Shown here in pieces: positions 48,701 through 57,798 of a stretch of 64,000 bases of DNA; within the stretch, counting starts at the first letter, position 1, and each line of letters begins with the position of its first letter. Made by a program: the position numbers and the translations under genes. The DNA comes from JAGOUA01 sp964645655. Its GTDB lineage: Bacteria; Patescibacteriota; Patescibacteriia; 2-12-FULL-60-25. The notes under the pieces are model-generated. The model had not been told where the DNA came from. It was given only the letters and a program-made list of their open reading frames with translations, and did no database searches. Where the stretch lies: NCBI GenBank assembly GCA_964645655.1, contig CAZXZS010000001.1, forward strand, positions 124,001 through 188,000, in the 5' to 3' direction.

Positions 48701-51700
48701 CATGCCCGAACGGGCGGAAGACTGTGGAGAGGGGAACGCGTATTGCTTCCGCTTCTCGACGCGCTCTTCCTCAGAGCTGTGCGCGGTGGGATCGGTCCTC
48801 GTGAACCCGGCGACCTATCGTTTTGAAGATATCGATGCGGAAACGGACATCCATGCCAACCCATTGGCGGCGGACGATGTGTGTTTGCAATTGAATCCGG
48901 ATACCTATGCATGGAGCTGGTCGGTGCGCGATCGGGCCGGCCGGTCGGATGCCCGCGTCACCGTGACGACACTTCCGGGGGTGGCGGGACAGAGCGCGGA
49001 CCAGACGGCGACGGCCCGTGCCGAGGTGGCCGAGACGGAGCCTTCCTTGGCGACGGCTTCGGTCGTGAGCGGGCGGACGACGGTCTCGGGGAATAACGAG
49101 ATGTCGGTCGCGTTGCAGCCGTTCTTAGTCGATTCCTACGGCCCAAACTGTTCGGCGGCCTGCGTGAACGCGGCGGTATGGGCGCAATTCACGGCCCCAG
49201 TGAACCCGGCGACGATCATCCCTTCCAATATCGAGTTCCGCCGGTGTGCCGATGCGGAATGCCGGACCATGGACGAGCCGTTCACGTTGCCCGCCTCGGC
49301 GTTGCGCGTGACGGCGATCCCGGGCGCCCCGGCCGAAGACCGTTTGGCTTTGAACCGGTTCCTGTTGGTGCGGCCGACGCCGTTGTTGCGCTCCGGTCAG
49401 GTGTACCGGGTCCTGTTGCGAAGCGGCGCATCTGGCGGCATCGCTTCTGCCCGTGGGCAGGCCCTGGCTTCGTTGAGCGAGGAGCGCGGATTCGCGTGGA
49501 AATTTCAAGTGAAGACCGAAAATGAGGGGCGCTGCACCGTCGATCGCGTCACGCTGGCCCCGGAAGAGAAGATCGAGGCCGTCATCGGCGCGCGCCAACG
49601 GTTTACCGCCGTGCCGGTGAGCCCTCCGGATGCCTGTTCTGAGACGGGGCAATTGTTGGTGAGCGAAAATCCGTACAGCTGGTCGGTCGTGAACGATGCC
49701 GGCGCCGCCGACGCTTCCGTTGCCCGCCTGATCGAACGGACCGACGCCGCGAGCGCGGAAACGCCTGACGCTGAAGCCCCGATCCGGCCGGCCGCGTCAC
49801 GGACGGACCAACAGTTAGCAGAAATCATCGCCACCCGCGATCCGGGGACGGGTGAGACCCGGTTGACGACCAATATTCAAGCGACCTACGAAGAGCGGTC
49901 CGGTCGGGCGGTCTACGGCTTGCAATGCGGCCAACGTTCGGAGTCCTTGTGTCCCGCGGGTTCGGGTCTCACGGATGGCGGCTGTTGTGCGCCGCGGCCG
50001 CGGATCACGTCGCGTTACCCCGCGTTGGGCAGAACGGGGATCTGTCGCAATACGGCCATCTTTGCCGACTTCCAGGTTCCGGTCGATATCGGTTCGGCGA
50101 CGGCGACCGTCATTTTGGCTAAAAACACCCCTGGAGTGACCTGTCCGGCGGGCGCGCGTCCGCTCACGAGCGTCATCGCGAACCTCCCGGATCCGGCCTG
50201 GTACGTCCGTGCCTGGACGCGGATCGTGGCATTCTTCCGGCCGACCGATGTCTCTGCGGAGGTGTGGTGCGTCGGTTCCGTGCCCGGAACGTTGGAAGTC
50301 GTCCCGCAGGGGACCGGCTCGCGCGTCAGCTATACGATTCAAGGCGCGTTGGATCCGAACAGTGAATACCGCATCTATGTACGTGGGGCCCGTGACTTGG
50401 CAGCCGTGACGCCGACCACGACCGCGATCCGCAGCGACCGCGGTGTCGTGATGGAGCAGGAGAGCGCCGATTGGACGTTCCGGACGGGTACCGGCATCTG
50501 CGAGGCGCGCCAAGTGGAGATCGACGATACCTCGGCGGAAAGCCCGTACCTCTACACGCGCCATCCGGAAACGCATGCCTGGCGTGCGACGGCTCAGGCC
50601 TTGTCGCCGGAAGGGGTCGAGGTGCCGATCGTGCCGGTTTCTGAGTACGGATGGAATTGGGGTCCCTGGCTGTCTTCCGAAACGAACGTCCTCTCGACGG
50701 CCCGTGTTTCGGATGCTCCGGCGGGCGATCGGGCGGATGTGGCGACCAACAACCGGAATGGGCATGCCTTCATCTCCGCGCGTCTCGAGATCACGCGGGA
50801 TTCCTTGAATACCCCGTCGACGAGCGGGACGGTCCTTGAGGCGTCGAAGCACGCGACCGTGCAGCTCTGTGAGCGTCCGTGGCCGGGCCGTGCCTTGGGG
50901 CCGTTTACCGATGATGCCGACTCCGCCTCGTTGCGCGCTTTGGCGCCGATGTTCGCAAGCGGCCCGTTCTACCATTTCTCGACGGGATACTGTCTTGATG
51001 CGGGCGCGACCACGACCCAGGACGACTTGCCGGCCCTCCGCCTGAATCCGGTCCCGTTGCGTCCCGCCGATACCGACCAGGGCATCCTACGTCAGTACCT
51101 GTTCACGTTTGAGGAGCCTGCCTTGCGCTCGGATGGCATTGGCATTCGCATCGCCTCGAACCCGCTGCACCTGAGCGCGGCGCGATGGTATGCCGCAAAG
51201 GGCTTCAGCGGCTCGCCGCAGGCCCTGACGGTGGACGGGTATGACGCGGTGCGGGACGGTTCGACGGTCTACGTGTCCGCCAGCGACCTGGCGACGGATG
51301 GCCGGACCGTGTCTTCCTTCATCTATATCCTGTCGCGGAATCCGGACGCCAAGGAGCAGACCACCCGCATCTTCGACCAGCTCCTGCAGAATTTCGCGCT
51401 GAACGTCAACTTGCGCCAGAACACGGGGAACGTGTGCGTCCAGCTGAGCGACCGTGGGGACGCCCGTGTCCATTTGGCGGGCGGTCGACCGGTGAGCTGT
51501 TCGGCGGATTGGGAATGCGCTGCCGTGCAGACGAGCTTGGTCTGCGCGAGCGACAAGGCGAAGCTGCAGCGTGACCGTGTCCGCATCGGCGATGTCCAGG
51601 CCGTGAACGCGTCGCTGGAGACCGCACGTGGGGCCGCTGGCCGCTATCCGGCCTTGGCCTCGGGCTCCTTCATCCCGGGCCTCAGCACCAGCCGTTGGCC

Positions 51701-54506
51701 GAGCTGGGAGGCGACGCTCGCCTCCAGCCTCGGTGGGCCGCCGCCGCGCGATCCGATCAACCGGTTCACGAGCTGTGGGCGGTGTCAGGCGGGCAATGGG
51801 ACGCTGGGCAAGATCTGTTCTGAAAACGGCGAATGTGGCACCGGGCAGACCTGCGTCGCCATGACGGGGGAAGATGCGGCCCGCAACGGCTTTGATCCGG
51901 CGACCTGCTGGAACCCGGGGATCCAACGCTACCTGTGCCCTGCCATTCAGGAAGGAACGCGTACCCTGCAGACGTCCCACGTCTACCAATACCGCTCGGT
52001 CGATAACGGGAACCGCTACGAGTTCTCCGTGAACTTGGAGGCGATCCCGTCGTCGGCCTATCGTCCGGCCCTCGTCACCGAGATCCGTCGCTGTACCAAC
52101 GGCGGCCAACTCTGTGCGGCGGACCAGGATTGCGTCGTTCGCGATCCGGCTGGCACGGTCCGTTCGACCGGGTCCTGTCGGGCCACGGGTGGGACCTGGC
52201 GTTATGGCGGAATCTGCAACAATACCGAATATTCCGCGGCTTCTGCCTGTTCGGCGGTGGCGACCGGCCCTGAGCAGGTCTGCCGCCTCGGCCAGACACA
52301 GACGGTTGCCTGTACGATCAATGGCCAAGTTGGGACCAAGGTCCAGGTCTGTAGCGACTGCCGTGAGTTCACGGACGGCCCCGCCACGGTCTGCACCCCG
52401 AACGTCCAATGCGGCAACGGACGGACGGATCCGGGTGAGCAATGTGATGATGGGGCCCGCAACGGGCAATACGGGTTCTGTTCCCGGACGTGCCAGGCGG
52501 CCGTTGGAAGCTGTGGCGACGGCGTCTTGGCTTCCGGGGAGACCTGCGATAACGGCTCCATCTCTGGAACTGCGGTCCCGGGCGCGCCGGGGGTGAATGG
52601 CGCGTACTGTGGTGAAGGATGTGACGTCGCCCGTTCGTGTAGCCTTGATTGTCGCGCGACGGCCCCGCATTGCGGGGACGGGACGGTCGACGCGTCCGAA
52701 CAGTGCGATGGGAACACCCTGCAGACCCAGAAAGCGCTCTGTACGCGCGAAGGCATGCTCCCGACCCAATTCTGTGATACGAATGCCGATTGCGCGGCAG
52801 GCTGGACCTGTGGCGGCACGCCTGCGACCAACGCCTGCGCGCCCGTCACGACGCGCATGTGCGCAGGGGGGACCGCCAACGGGAGCCCTTGCGCGACGGA
52901 TGCGACCTGCGGCGGTGGCCGCTGCGTCGCCAACACCTATCCGACGTTCCATGTGCGCTCGTGCCGTGCCCCTGGGCTGGCACGCCAATGCCAATTCAAC
53001 ACCTGGTCGGGTTGCCGCATCCTCTCGAGTTGTGGGGACGGGACGGTCGATACGGCCGCTGGCGAAGAATGTGACGATGGGATCTCCGGGAATGCCGGAA
53101 CCGGTCGTTGCACGCCCCAATGCCGCCTAAACCGCTGCGGCGACGGGTTCGTCCAGGCGGAACGTGAAGACTGTGACTTCGGGGGCCGCAACGGCGTCCG
53201 CCCGTCCGCCATCGAGTACGGGTCCATCGGCACGATGTGTACGAATGAGTGCCGTATCGCATCCGTCTCCGGTGGTTTCTGCGGCAACAATGTCCTTGAC
53301 GCGGGCGAGGTCTGTGATGGGGAAAACATTCCGGTCGACGCCAGCTGTCGCGCCCTCGGGCTCGATTATGCCGCAACGCAAGTCGCCGGACGCGACGCGC
53401 TGACCTGCAGCGCGACCTGCTCGATCGCCGGCTGCCTGTCCTGCTCCGCCCGCTTGCCGGAAACGGCGGAAAATACGATCACGGGCATCGTCCGTGACGC
53501 GATCCTGCCTAGCCAAGCCGTGCCGCAGGCGCGCGTCACCCTCCGTTACAACGGTTCGGTGGTCGCGGAAACCGTAAGCGAGGCCGATGGGCGGTTCCGC
53601 TTCTCCGGCCTACATGCGAACACCGCGTGCGGAAGCTATACCCTCGGCATCACGCTTCAAGGTTGGAAGATGGACTACCAGTCCCGCCGCTTGGTCCGGA
53701 CCACGGATCCGGGCGACGGATATACGCCGCTCTTGACTGCCACATTCTCGCTCTCGACCTATCGCACCCGCGTCGGGACCACGAGCGGTGCCGACCAGAT
53801 CATCCTTTTGGCCCCTCGGCCAGGGGATGCCGAAACGATCGTCACGCGCGAATGGAATGCCGTGCAAGGTGGCCGCTTTACCGGTCAGATGATCGATCCG
53901 CAGCTCGCCTTGCCGCGTGAGATGGGTTACCTGCCGGCAACCGGGGGTGCGTTCACGCGTTGCGCGTACGGGGTGGTCGACGGTTGTCTGCGGACGATCA
54001 ATTGGGACGGCCACCTCGGATCCATGGACCTGACCCGGATCCCGAACGCCGCCCTGACTTGCTACAATGCCAGCGGTGGGAACGATTGCTCAAGTCGCGA
54101 CACGATCGCCGAGACCGTCTTGTATCGTCGAACTCGGCCTGTCGCGGGTGGGGTATATCGGTATTTCCTCGTCGATTACGATCTCCGTGACGCCGATACC
54201 GATGGAGCCATTGATACCCCTTCGCTCGGCAACAAGATCCGCATCCTGTGGCGCGATGCCGGCGGGGTCGAGCAGTATCGCGAAATCAGCCCGTCCGCCG
54301 CGACCGCGCGTGCCACCGAAACGTGTAAGAAATATTGGCATGTCTTCGACCAGGACGCGGTGACGGGAAACGTCACGATCGTCAACCGCTTCATGTGCGA
54401 TCCTGGTCGTGGCGATACGGATGACGTCAGCTTCCAGTCGATCCTTGATGACGGCCTCAGAATCCCTACGTCCATGAACGGGTTCCTGATGTCCCGAGGG
54501 CTCTGA
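45753..54506 (+). CDS. Giant pilin-like, TIG- and Cys-rich-repeat surface protein (surface protein B)
   Basis: 2917 residues, the largest gene here. Signal peptide (to about 33), then the same two-helix pilin-like segment as its neighbour (62-86 and 104-128, loop GGDKEKIDRAQRYIRNA) and a Gly/Ser linker. Next: a SbsA-like domain (about 150-290), four IPT/TIG domains (about 430, 528, 614, 728 onwards), a Cys knot (CSATERCCEGSGVC, near 818), more SbsA-like Ig domains, and at least six Cys-rich repeats of the CGDGxVDxxEQCDDG type (about 2219-2520; DUF4215-like). A carboxypeptidase-regulatory-like domain (ITGIVRDA..., near 2576) comes last. It likely reaches far from the cell and binds other cells or surfaces. 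Translation is coupled to the gene before it. Confidence 0.85.
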   Translation: MKRFSFRALTALFGLLTALTLGVTLLPESASAQQPAGIDVGLQAVGNTTKLSAEDPRTIIVRIINISLGFIGIILVSIIVYAGFLWMTSGGDKEKIDRAQRYIRNAIIGVLIIVSAWAITRFVISSLLGATGGGGGGRSSQESSGAGSGGSFGSAGISGGFYLLGIEPAGSVPIRNVEVRFLFSQDVAAAQVNERVRVTKASGETVAGRFVVEGSLATFIPAQACPSPQADRFCFDANAEYVAKVDGTMRSASGQAIACGGLGAVCEGRFRTGDRIDASGPSVSLLQPYEGQSVSQNRSIELIGSASDENGVSLIQFSVDGRVVGRATPAERVTPPSFEGRALWNTAGVSLGAHRLQAFASDMDSNSASSSPISVMVRAESCFNDVQDGDETGPDCGGGCGACTGGACREAGECASGVCAEGRCVERPVITAITPNNGRVGTLVTISGSNFGGAGEVTFTGGARATLPARCSEIGDGWTDTAVVVEVPVGAQTGPVTVRNATSGLTDGSDDATGPRVGAYTVNDVARPGLCLVTPERGPIGTAARLVGSGFGAASDRVQVGDTLVSSVRGWSDGEISLNIPTISPGAASVRVRVGAASSNPVPFVVEAARLSEPPVIESANPVSGPIGQYVTLRGRNFGDLAGMIQFVAADGGQGPGDTDFPASCDLGTRYWSDTAVTVKVPATIRTSGLGGAASVQPGTYQIYLQRRDGSAPSNRLSFTVASGQPGPGLCALDPDTGPIGTEVRFTGERFGSEQGGVRFQGASGPVDAMSILEWTDQSVRAVVPPGARTGSASVRVRSEDSNALPYTVKNCAEDAGICSATERCCEGSGVCVARAGGVCPAVDTSAHYAWRLSTGELAIYPEVVNECNPASRRLASPSPWNGRPGGTNACVNADVVIRFSTRLDAGQVNGSSVVVRQCASGEGDCAGGTIVPAAVGFPRVEAADAETSLIRFRPGGSPERWSAASHYQVALTTAIRSERGVAMPERAEDCGEGNAYCFRFSTRSSSELCAVGSVLVNPATYRFEDIDAETDIHANPLAADDVCLQLNPDTYAWSWSVRDRAGRSDARVTVTTLPGVAGQSADQTATARAEVAETEPSLATASVVSGRTTVSGNNEMSVALQPFLVDSYGPNCSAACVNAAVWAQFTAPVNPATIIPSNIEFRRCADAECRTMDEPFTLPASALRVTAIPGAPAEDRLALNRFLLVRPTPLLRSGQVYRVLLRSGASGGIASARGQALASLSEERGFAWKFQVKTENEGRCTVDRVTLAPEEKIEAVIGARQRFTAVPVSPPDACSETGQLLVSENPYSWSVVNDAGAADASVARLIERTDAASAETPDAEAPIRPAASRTDQQLAEIIATRDPGTGETRLTTNIQATYEERSGRAVYGLQCGQRSESLCPAGSGLTDGGCCAPRPRITSRYPALGRTGICRNTAIFADFQVPVDIGSATATVILAKNTPGVTCPAGARPLTSVIANLPDPAWYVRAWTRIVAFFRPTDVSAEVWCVGSVPGTLEVVPQGTGSRVSYTIQGALDPNSEYRIYVRGARDLAAVTPTTTAIRSDRGVVMEQESADWTFRTGTGICEARQVEIDDTSAESPYLYTRHPETHAWRATAQALSPEGVEVPIVPVSEYGWNWGPWLSSETNVLSTARVSDAPAGDRADVATNNRNGHAFISARLEITRDSLNTPSTSGTVLEASKHATVQLCERPWPGRALGPFTDDADSASLRALAPMFASGPFYHFSTGYCLDAGATTTQDDLPALRLNPVPLRPADTDQGILRQYLFTFEEPALRSDGIGIRIASNPLHLSAARWYAAKGFSGSPQALTVDGYDAVRDGSTVYVSASDLATDGRTVSSFIYILSRNPDAKEQTTRIFDQLLQNFALNVNLRQNTGNVCVQLSDRGDARVHLAGGRPVSCSADWECAAVQTSLVCASDKAKLQRDRVRIGDVQAVNASLETARGAAGRYPALASGSFIPGLSTSRWPSWEATLASSLGGPPPRDPINRFTSCGRCQAGNGTLGKICSENGECGTGQTCVAMTGEDAARNGFDPATCWNPGIQRYLCPAIQEGTRTLQTSHVYQYRSVDNGNRYEFSVNLEAIPSSAYRPALVTEIRRCTNGGQLCAADQDCVVRDPAGTVRSTGSCRATGGTWRYGGICNNTEYSAASACSAVATGPEQVCRLGQTQTVACTINGQVGTKVQVCSDCREFTDGPATVCTPNVQCGNGRTDPGEQCDDGARNGQYGFCSRTCQAAVGSCGDGVLASGETCDNGSISGTAVPGAPGVNGAYCGEGCDVARSCSLDCRATAPHCGDGTVDASEQCDGNTLQTQKALCTREGMLPTQFCDTNADCAAGWTCGGTPATNACAPVTTRMCAGGTANGSPCATDATCGGGRCVANTYPTFHVRSCRAPGLARQCQFNTWSGCRILSSCGDGTVDTAAGEECDDGISGNAGTGRCTPQCRLNRCGDGFVQAEREDCDFGGRNGVRPSAIEYGSIGTMCTNECRIASVSGGFCGNNVLDAGEVCDGENIPVDASCRALGLDYAATQVAGRDALTCSATCSIAGCLSCSARLPETAENTITGIVRDAILPSQAVPQARVTLRYNGSVVAETVSEADGRFRFSGLHANTACGSYTLGITLQGWKMDYQSRRLVRTTDPGDGYTPLLTATFSLSTYRTRVGTTSGADQIILLAPRPGDAETIVTREWNAVQGGRFTGQMIDPQLALPREMGYLPATGGAFTRCAYGVVDGCLRTINWDGHLGSMDLTRIPNAALTCYNASGGNDCSSRDTIAETVLYRRTRPVAGGVYRYFLVDYDLRDADTDGAIDTPSLGNKIRILWRDAGGVEQYREISPSAATARATETCKKYWHVFDQDAVTGNVTIVNRFMCDPGRGDTDDVSFQSILDDGLRIPTSMNGFLMSRGL

Positions 54507-54526
54507 TCCTTTCTTCTCCGTGAAAT

Positions 54527-54964
54527 ATGTTCATCACCCCAACCAGCCCGTCCGCAACGCCTACAGCCGTCCCCCGTCGACGGGCCTGGTTGGTGATGGG
54601 GGTGGGTGGCCTCGTCCTTTTGGTGGGCCTGGTCCTGTGGTTACGGCAACGCGGATCGACGGACGGGCCCATCGTCGTGCGAACGATGCCTGCCGATCAG
54701 GCCCGTCCGTCGGTCGCTCCGGCGGCAGACCCGTCTCTCGAAGCCGTTCCCGCGGGCGTTCCACCGGCTGACGCGGACGGCGATGGCGTTTCTGATGCGA
54801 CGGAGCGTCAAAAGGGGACGAACCTACAAAATCCTGATACCGACGGAGACGGCTTTAATGATTTCGAAGAGCTCTTTTCTCGAAAGACCAATCCGTTACA
54901 GGCCGATCCGCCCGCCCAATATCCTGGCGCTCCCGCGGGACCGGTGGGTACCTCCGGCTTGTGA
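54527..54964 (+). CDS. Small single-pass protein with aspartate-rich calcium-type repeats
   Basis: 145 residues. A short cytoplasmic Pro/Thr head and one membrane helix (about 21-41, WLVMGVGGLVLLVGLVLWL) are followed by an Ala/Pro linker. Two thrombospondin-3-like repeats end it: DADGDGVSDATERQKGTN and DTDGDGFNDFEELFSRKTNP. Such DxDxDG loops bind calcium in adhesins and cellulosome proteins. It lies 20 bases after the giant gene and is probably co-transcribed. The same repeats recur in the next two genes, so the three may form one calcium-stabilised assembly with the giant protein. That is inferred from context. Confidence 0.75.
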   Translation: MFITPTSPSATPTAVPRRRAWLVMGVGGLVLLVGLVLWLRQRGSTDGPIVVRTMPADQARPSVAPAADPSLEAVPAGVPPADADGDGVSDATERQKGTNLQNPDTDGDGFNDFEELFSRKTNPLQADPPAQYPGAPAGPVGTSGL

Positions 54965-54970
54965 TATACT
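54962..54970 (+). promoter_or_regulatory. Possible internal promoter in the surface operon
   Basis: Extended -10 TGATATACT ends 12 bases before the ATG at 54983; no clear -35. Confidence 0.45.
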
Positions 54971-54982
54971 GCCTTCAACCGT

Positions 54983-55942
54983 ATGCCTGACGCTCCTTCG
55001 AACCTTCCCTTTGAGCCTTTGCCGCCCACGCCGGCCCCACCGTCGCCGCCCGCGGCTCCCGTGCAGCCCCCGCCGCCCGTTCCGGTGATGCCGCCGTTGC
55101 CGGTAACGCCGCCACCCGTGCCTGCGGCCCCCATGCCGCCGCTTGCCCCGCCTTTGCGTCCGGCTGCGCCTGTTCCTAGTCCGGCGAATCTTCCGGCCCA
55201 GGATTTGTTTGCCGATGTCGAGCCCGTCACGCCGCCGGTACGCACGATGCCGCCTGTTTCCGAGCAGCCATCTGTTTCTTTGCCGTCCCCGTCGGGGAAC
55301 GGGGGACACGGAAAATCCTTGGCGATCGTTGCGGTCGTCCTTTTCCTGCTGGTCGTCGCCGGGGGAGCGGCGCGGTGGGGATATGGGGCATGGAAGGCAC
55401 GTCAGGTGGTTCCGCGGGCAGAAGTCCCGCCCGTGCCGACCTCCTCCCTTCCTGTTTTGCCGCCGCCCGCGCAGGTCCCTTCCGGTTTCGATGATCCTGT
55501 CCCAATGCCGAGCGACGTGCCTGTTGAGGTCGTTCCCTTGCCGACGCCTGTCACGACCCCGCCAACCAATTCCAACGTCCCACCGCCGATGGCCATTCAA
55601 CCCGATGCGCCGCCCGTCCCCACCTCGCCGTCTGCCGGCATGGTAGAACCAACGGTTCCTACGCCGGCCCCCACGACATCGAGCGAGCCCACCCCTGCCG
55701 TCGAATTTGATACGGATGGCGACGGCCTCACGGATTCCCGTGAACGCGAACTCGGCACGAACGAACTCAAGACCGATACCGATGGCGACACCGTGAACGA
55801 CGGTCTTGAAGTGCAGTCGTACGGGACGAATCCGCTCAATGCCGACACCGATGCGGACGCGTTCCCGGACGGGGTCGAGATCCGGAACGGGTACAATCCC
55901 CGTGGAACTGGCCGGTGTAGCCGCTCCGATTGTCGGATTTAA
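54983..55942 (+). CDS. Proline-rich single-pass protein with aspartate-rich repeats
   Basis: 319 residues. The first ~100 are dominated by Pro, Ala and Val, predicted disordered and cytoplasmic. A membrane helix at about 112-133 (LAIVAVVLFLLVVAGGAARWG) is followed by a second Pro/Thr/Val-rich stalk outside. Three thrombospondin-3-like repeats end it (DTDGDGLTDSRERELGTN, DTDGDTVNDGLEVQSYGTN, DTDADAFPDGVEIRNGYNP), followed by a Cys pair (RCSRSDCRI). The order stalk plus calcium repeats is the same as in the two neighbouring genes. An extended -10 box suggests it can also be transcribed from its own start. Confidence 0.75.
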   Translation: MPDAPSNLPFEPLPPTPAPPSPPAAPVQPPPPVPVMPPLPVTPPPVPAAPMPPLAPPLRPAAPVPSPANLPAQDLFADVEPVTPPVRTMPPVSEQPSVSLPSPSGNGGHGKSLAIVAVVLFLLVVAGGAARWGYGAWKARQVVPRAEVPPVPTSSLPVLPPPAQVPSGFDDPVPMPSDVPVEVVPLPTPVTTPPTNSNVPPPMAIQPDAPPVPTSPSAGMVEPTVPTPAPTTSSEPTPAVEFDTDGDGLTDSRERELGTNELKTDTDGDTVNDGLEVQSYGTNPLNADTDADAFPDGVEIRNGYNPRGTGRCSRSDCRI

Positions 55943-55957
55943 GCTCCTTTCTTTCCT

Positions 55958-57355
55958 ATGCCCGACCCGTCCCCCGTCAAGCCTGTCGCGCCGCCCTCTC
56001 CGGGTGCGGCGCCCGTTTCGGGCGGGCGCGAAAGCAAGATCGTGGTGATTCCTGATCCGTACTATGGGGTCGCGGTCAACATGCAGCCCCCGTTCGTGAC
56101 GGATGAGCCTGTCGCCAGCGCGCCGCCTGTGGCGCCTGCCGCCCCCGTTCCGCCGCCTCCTACGCCCGCTCCGGCCGTTCCGCCTCCGCCCCCTGTCGCG
56201 CACCATTCGAGGCTGTGGTTGGTTGGATTGGTGTTTCTTGTCCTGCTCATCGCCGGTGGGGGATGGGTCGCTTGGAATCGTGAAGCCTTGTTCGGTCAAA
56301 AAATGGTCCCTGCGGCCGTTCCCGAGGTTCCCGTCGCCCCGAATGCGCCAATGACGCTCACGGCCGTGAGTCCTGCCTCCGCCAGCGTGCGTCTCGAATG
56401 GGAAGACCGTTCTGAGACGGAAGATGGTTTCCGCATCGAACGCAAGACGGGTGCGGAGCTGTCGTTCGTCGCGATTCAGACCCTGCCCGCCAATAGCCGC
56501 ACGTTCCTGGATCCGACCGCTCCCGCCGGAGCTCGCGTCAGCTATCAGGTGGTCGCCTTTAATCCGGGTGGTGACTCGTTGCCGGCGGGCCCTGTTGAAA
56601 TCGACGTTACCCCGCTCCCGCCACCCGCCCCGCCAGCGCCGACCCTCCCTCCAGACGGTCTGGACCTCGATTCCGACGGCCTCACGGATACCGAAGAAGC
56701 TTTATATGGCTCGAATAGCCAGCTCCCAGATACCGATGCGGACGGCTATCTCGACGGGAACGAGGTCTTCAACCTGTATACGCCGACCGTTAAGGCTCCG
56801 GCTGCCCTGTCCTCGTTCGCAATGATGCAGGCGGCCAGCAGCACCGTCGGCTGGCAGACCCTGATTCCGCGCGCCTGGGTCATCGAGCCCGTCGCGGGGA
56901 CGAATGATGTCCGTTTCCAAGTCCCATCCGGCGAGGTGTTCGTGCTGCGCGTGGAAAATAATCCGGAAAGGCAGGACATGCGTTCTTGGCTAGGCGTCCA
57001 AAAAGGATTCCGTGCCGATCAGGTGACCGAACTTTCGAGCAACAAGTACCGGTTGCCGTTTTTCCTCGGACCCGACCGGCTGACGGCCTATTTCCCTTGG
57101 GAGGATAAGGTCCTTGTCGTCTCCTATCAGCTTGGTACGCAGGCGTTCGTGAATTACCGCACGAGTTTCGGCATGCTCCTGAATGCCTTGCGATTCGCCG
57201 GATCGCCCCGCTTGCCGGACCTAAGCCAGCCGCAGCCGATCCCGGCCGCCTTCCAGATGGGTGTCCCGACCTCATCGGCAGCCGCCCCCGTTCCGACCTC
57301 GACCGTCCAGATGCCGGTACCCGCATCTTCGGTGGTCACTTCTACGGCCCCATGA
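55958..57355 (+). CDS. Single-pass protein with fibronectin-III and aspartate-rich repeats
   Basis: 465 residues. A Pro-rich head is followed by a membrane helix at about 87-105 (LWLVGLVFLVLLIAGGGWVAW). A fibronectin type III domain comes next (about 129-215: PMTLTAVSPASASVRLEWEDRS, DGFRIERKTG, YQVVAFNPGGDS). Two aspartate-rich repeats follow (DLDSDGLTDTEEALYGSN, DTDADGYLDGNEVFN), then a C-terminal globular domain of about 150 residues (WQTLIPRAWVIEPVAGTNDVRF ... LTAYFPWEDKVLVVSY) and a Pro/Thr tail. The C-terminal domain is not recognised. It ends the surface operon and overlaps ybeY as ATGA. Confidence 0.75.
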   Translation: MPDPSPVKPVAPPSPGAAPVSGGRESKIVVIPDPYYGVAVNMQPPFVTDEPVASAPPVAPAAPVPPPPTPAPAVPPPPPVAHHSRLWLVGLVFLVLLIAGGGWVAWNREALFGQKMVPAAVPEVPVAPNAPMTLTAVSPASASVRLEWEDRSETEDGFRIERKTGAELSFVAIQTLPANSRTFLDPTAPAGARVSYQVVAFNPGGDSLPAGPVEIDVTPLPPPAPPAPTLPPDGLDLDSDGLTDTEEALYGSNSQLPDTDADGYLDGNEVFNLYTPTVKAPAALSSFAMMQAASSTVGWQTLIPRAWVIEPVAGTNDVRFQVPSGEVFVLRVENNPERQDMRSWLGVQKGFRADQVTELSSNKYRLPFFLGPDRLTAYFPWEDKVLVVSYQLGTQAFVNYRTSFGMLLNALRFAGSPRLPDLSQPQPIPAAFQMGVPTSSAAAPVPTSTVQMPVPASSVVTSTAP

Positions 57356-57798
57356 TCACCTACGCGTTTCCTTCCGCGCCGACGCTCTTTCCGACGTCCG
57401 TCTGGCGTGCCCTTGGCCATGAACTGGCTCGCGTTTTGCGCTACCGCCGGCCGCGTTCGGTCGGCCTGGCCTGGGTGAGCCTCGCCGAGATGCGCCGCCT
57501 CAATCGCCAATATCGCCAAAAAGACCGTCCGACCGACGTTTTGTCGTTTGAGGCGGAAGCTCCCGAAGAGAAGAAGGAAGGATATCTTGGGGACCTGGTG
57601 GTCTGCATGCCGTATGCGGCCGCCGAAGCGAAGCGGCGCGGCCTCCATCCGCACGAGGAGCTGCTTCGCTTAGTCATCCACGGCACCCTGCATCTTGCCG
57701 GCTACGACCATGCGACCCTTGCGGATGAGGCGCGCATGTTCGCCCTCCAAGAGCGTTCGCTTGCCCGTATCATCGCCGTATGCCGACTCCCGTATTGA
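57352..57798 (+). CDS. ybeY: Endoribonuclease YbeY (rRNA maturation)
   Basis: 148 residues. The zinc site HGTLHLAGYDH (HxxxHxxxxxH) near residues 107-117 is diagnostic, and RQKDRPTDVLSF and GDLVVCMPYAAAEA are further family motifs. It trims 16S rRNA 3' ends and takes part in ribosome quality control. It overlaps the upstream surface gene by four bases and dgkA by 19 bases, so it is translated from a shared mRNA. The order ybeY-dgkA is common in bacteria. Confidence 0.95.
   Translation: MITYAFPSAPTLFPTSVWRALGHELARVLRYRRPRSVGLAWVSLAEMRRLNRQYRQKDRPTDVLSFEAEAPEEKKEGYLGDLVVCMPYAAAEAKRRGLHPHEELLRLVIHGTLHLAGYDHATLADEARMFALQERSLARIIAVCRLPY

Noticed and set aside
49815..53120. Long minus-strand open frames opposite the giant gene
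   Set aside because: Arg/Asp/Gly-heavy translations without motifs, typical of the antisense of GC-rich coding DNA.
54983..56250. Low-complexity Pro/Ala-rich stretches as DNA repeats
   Set aside because: They are coding sequence for disordered linkers; no regular unit or CRISPR-like spacing is seen anywhere in the window.
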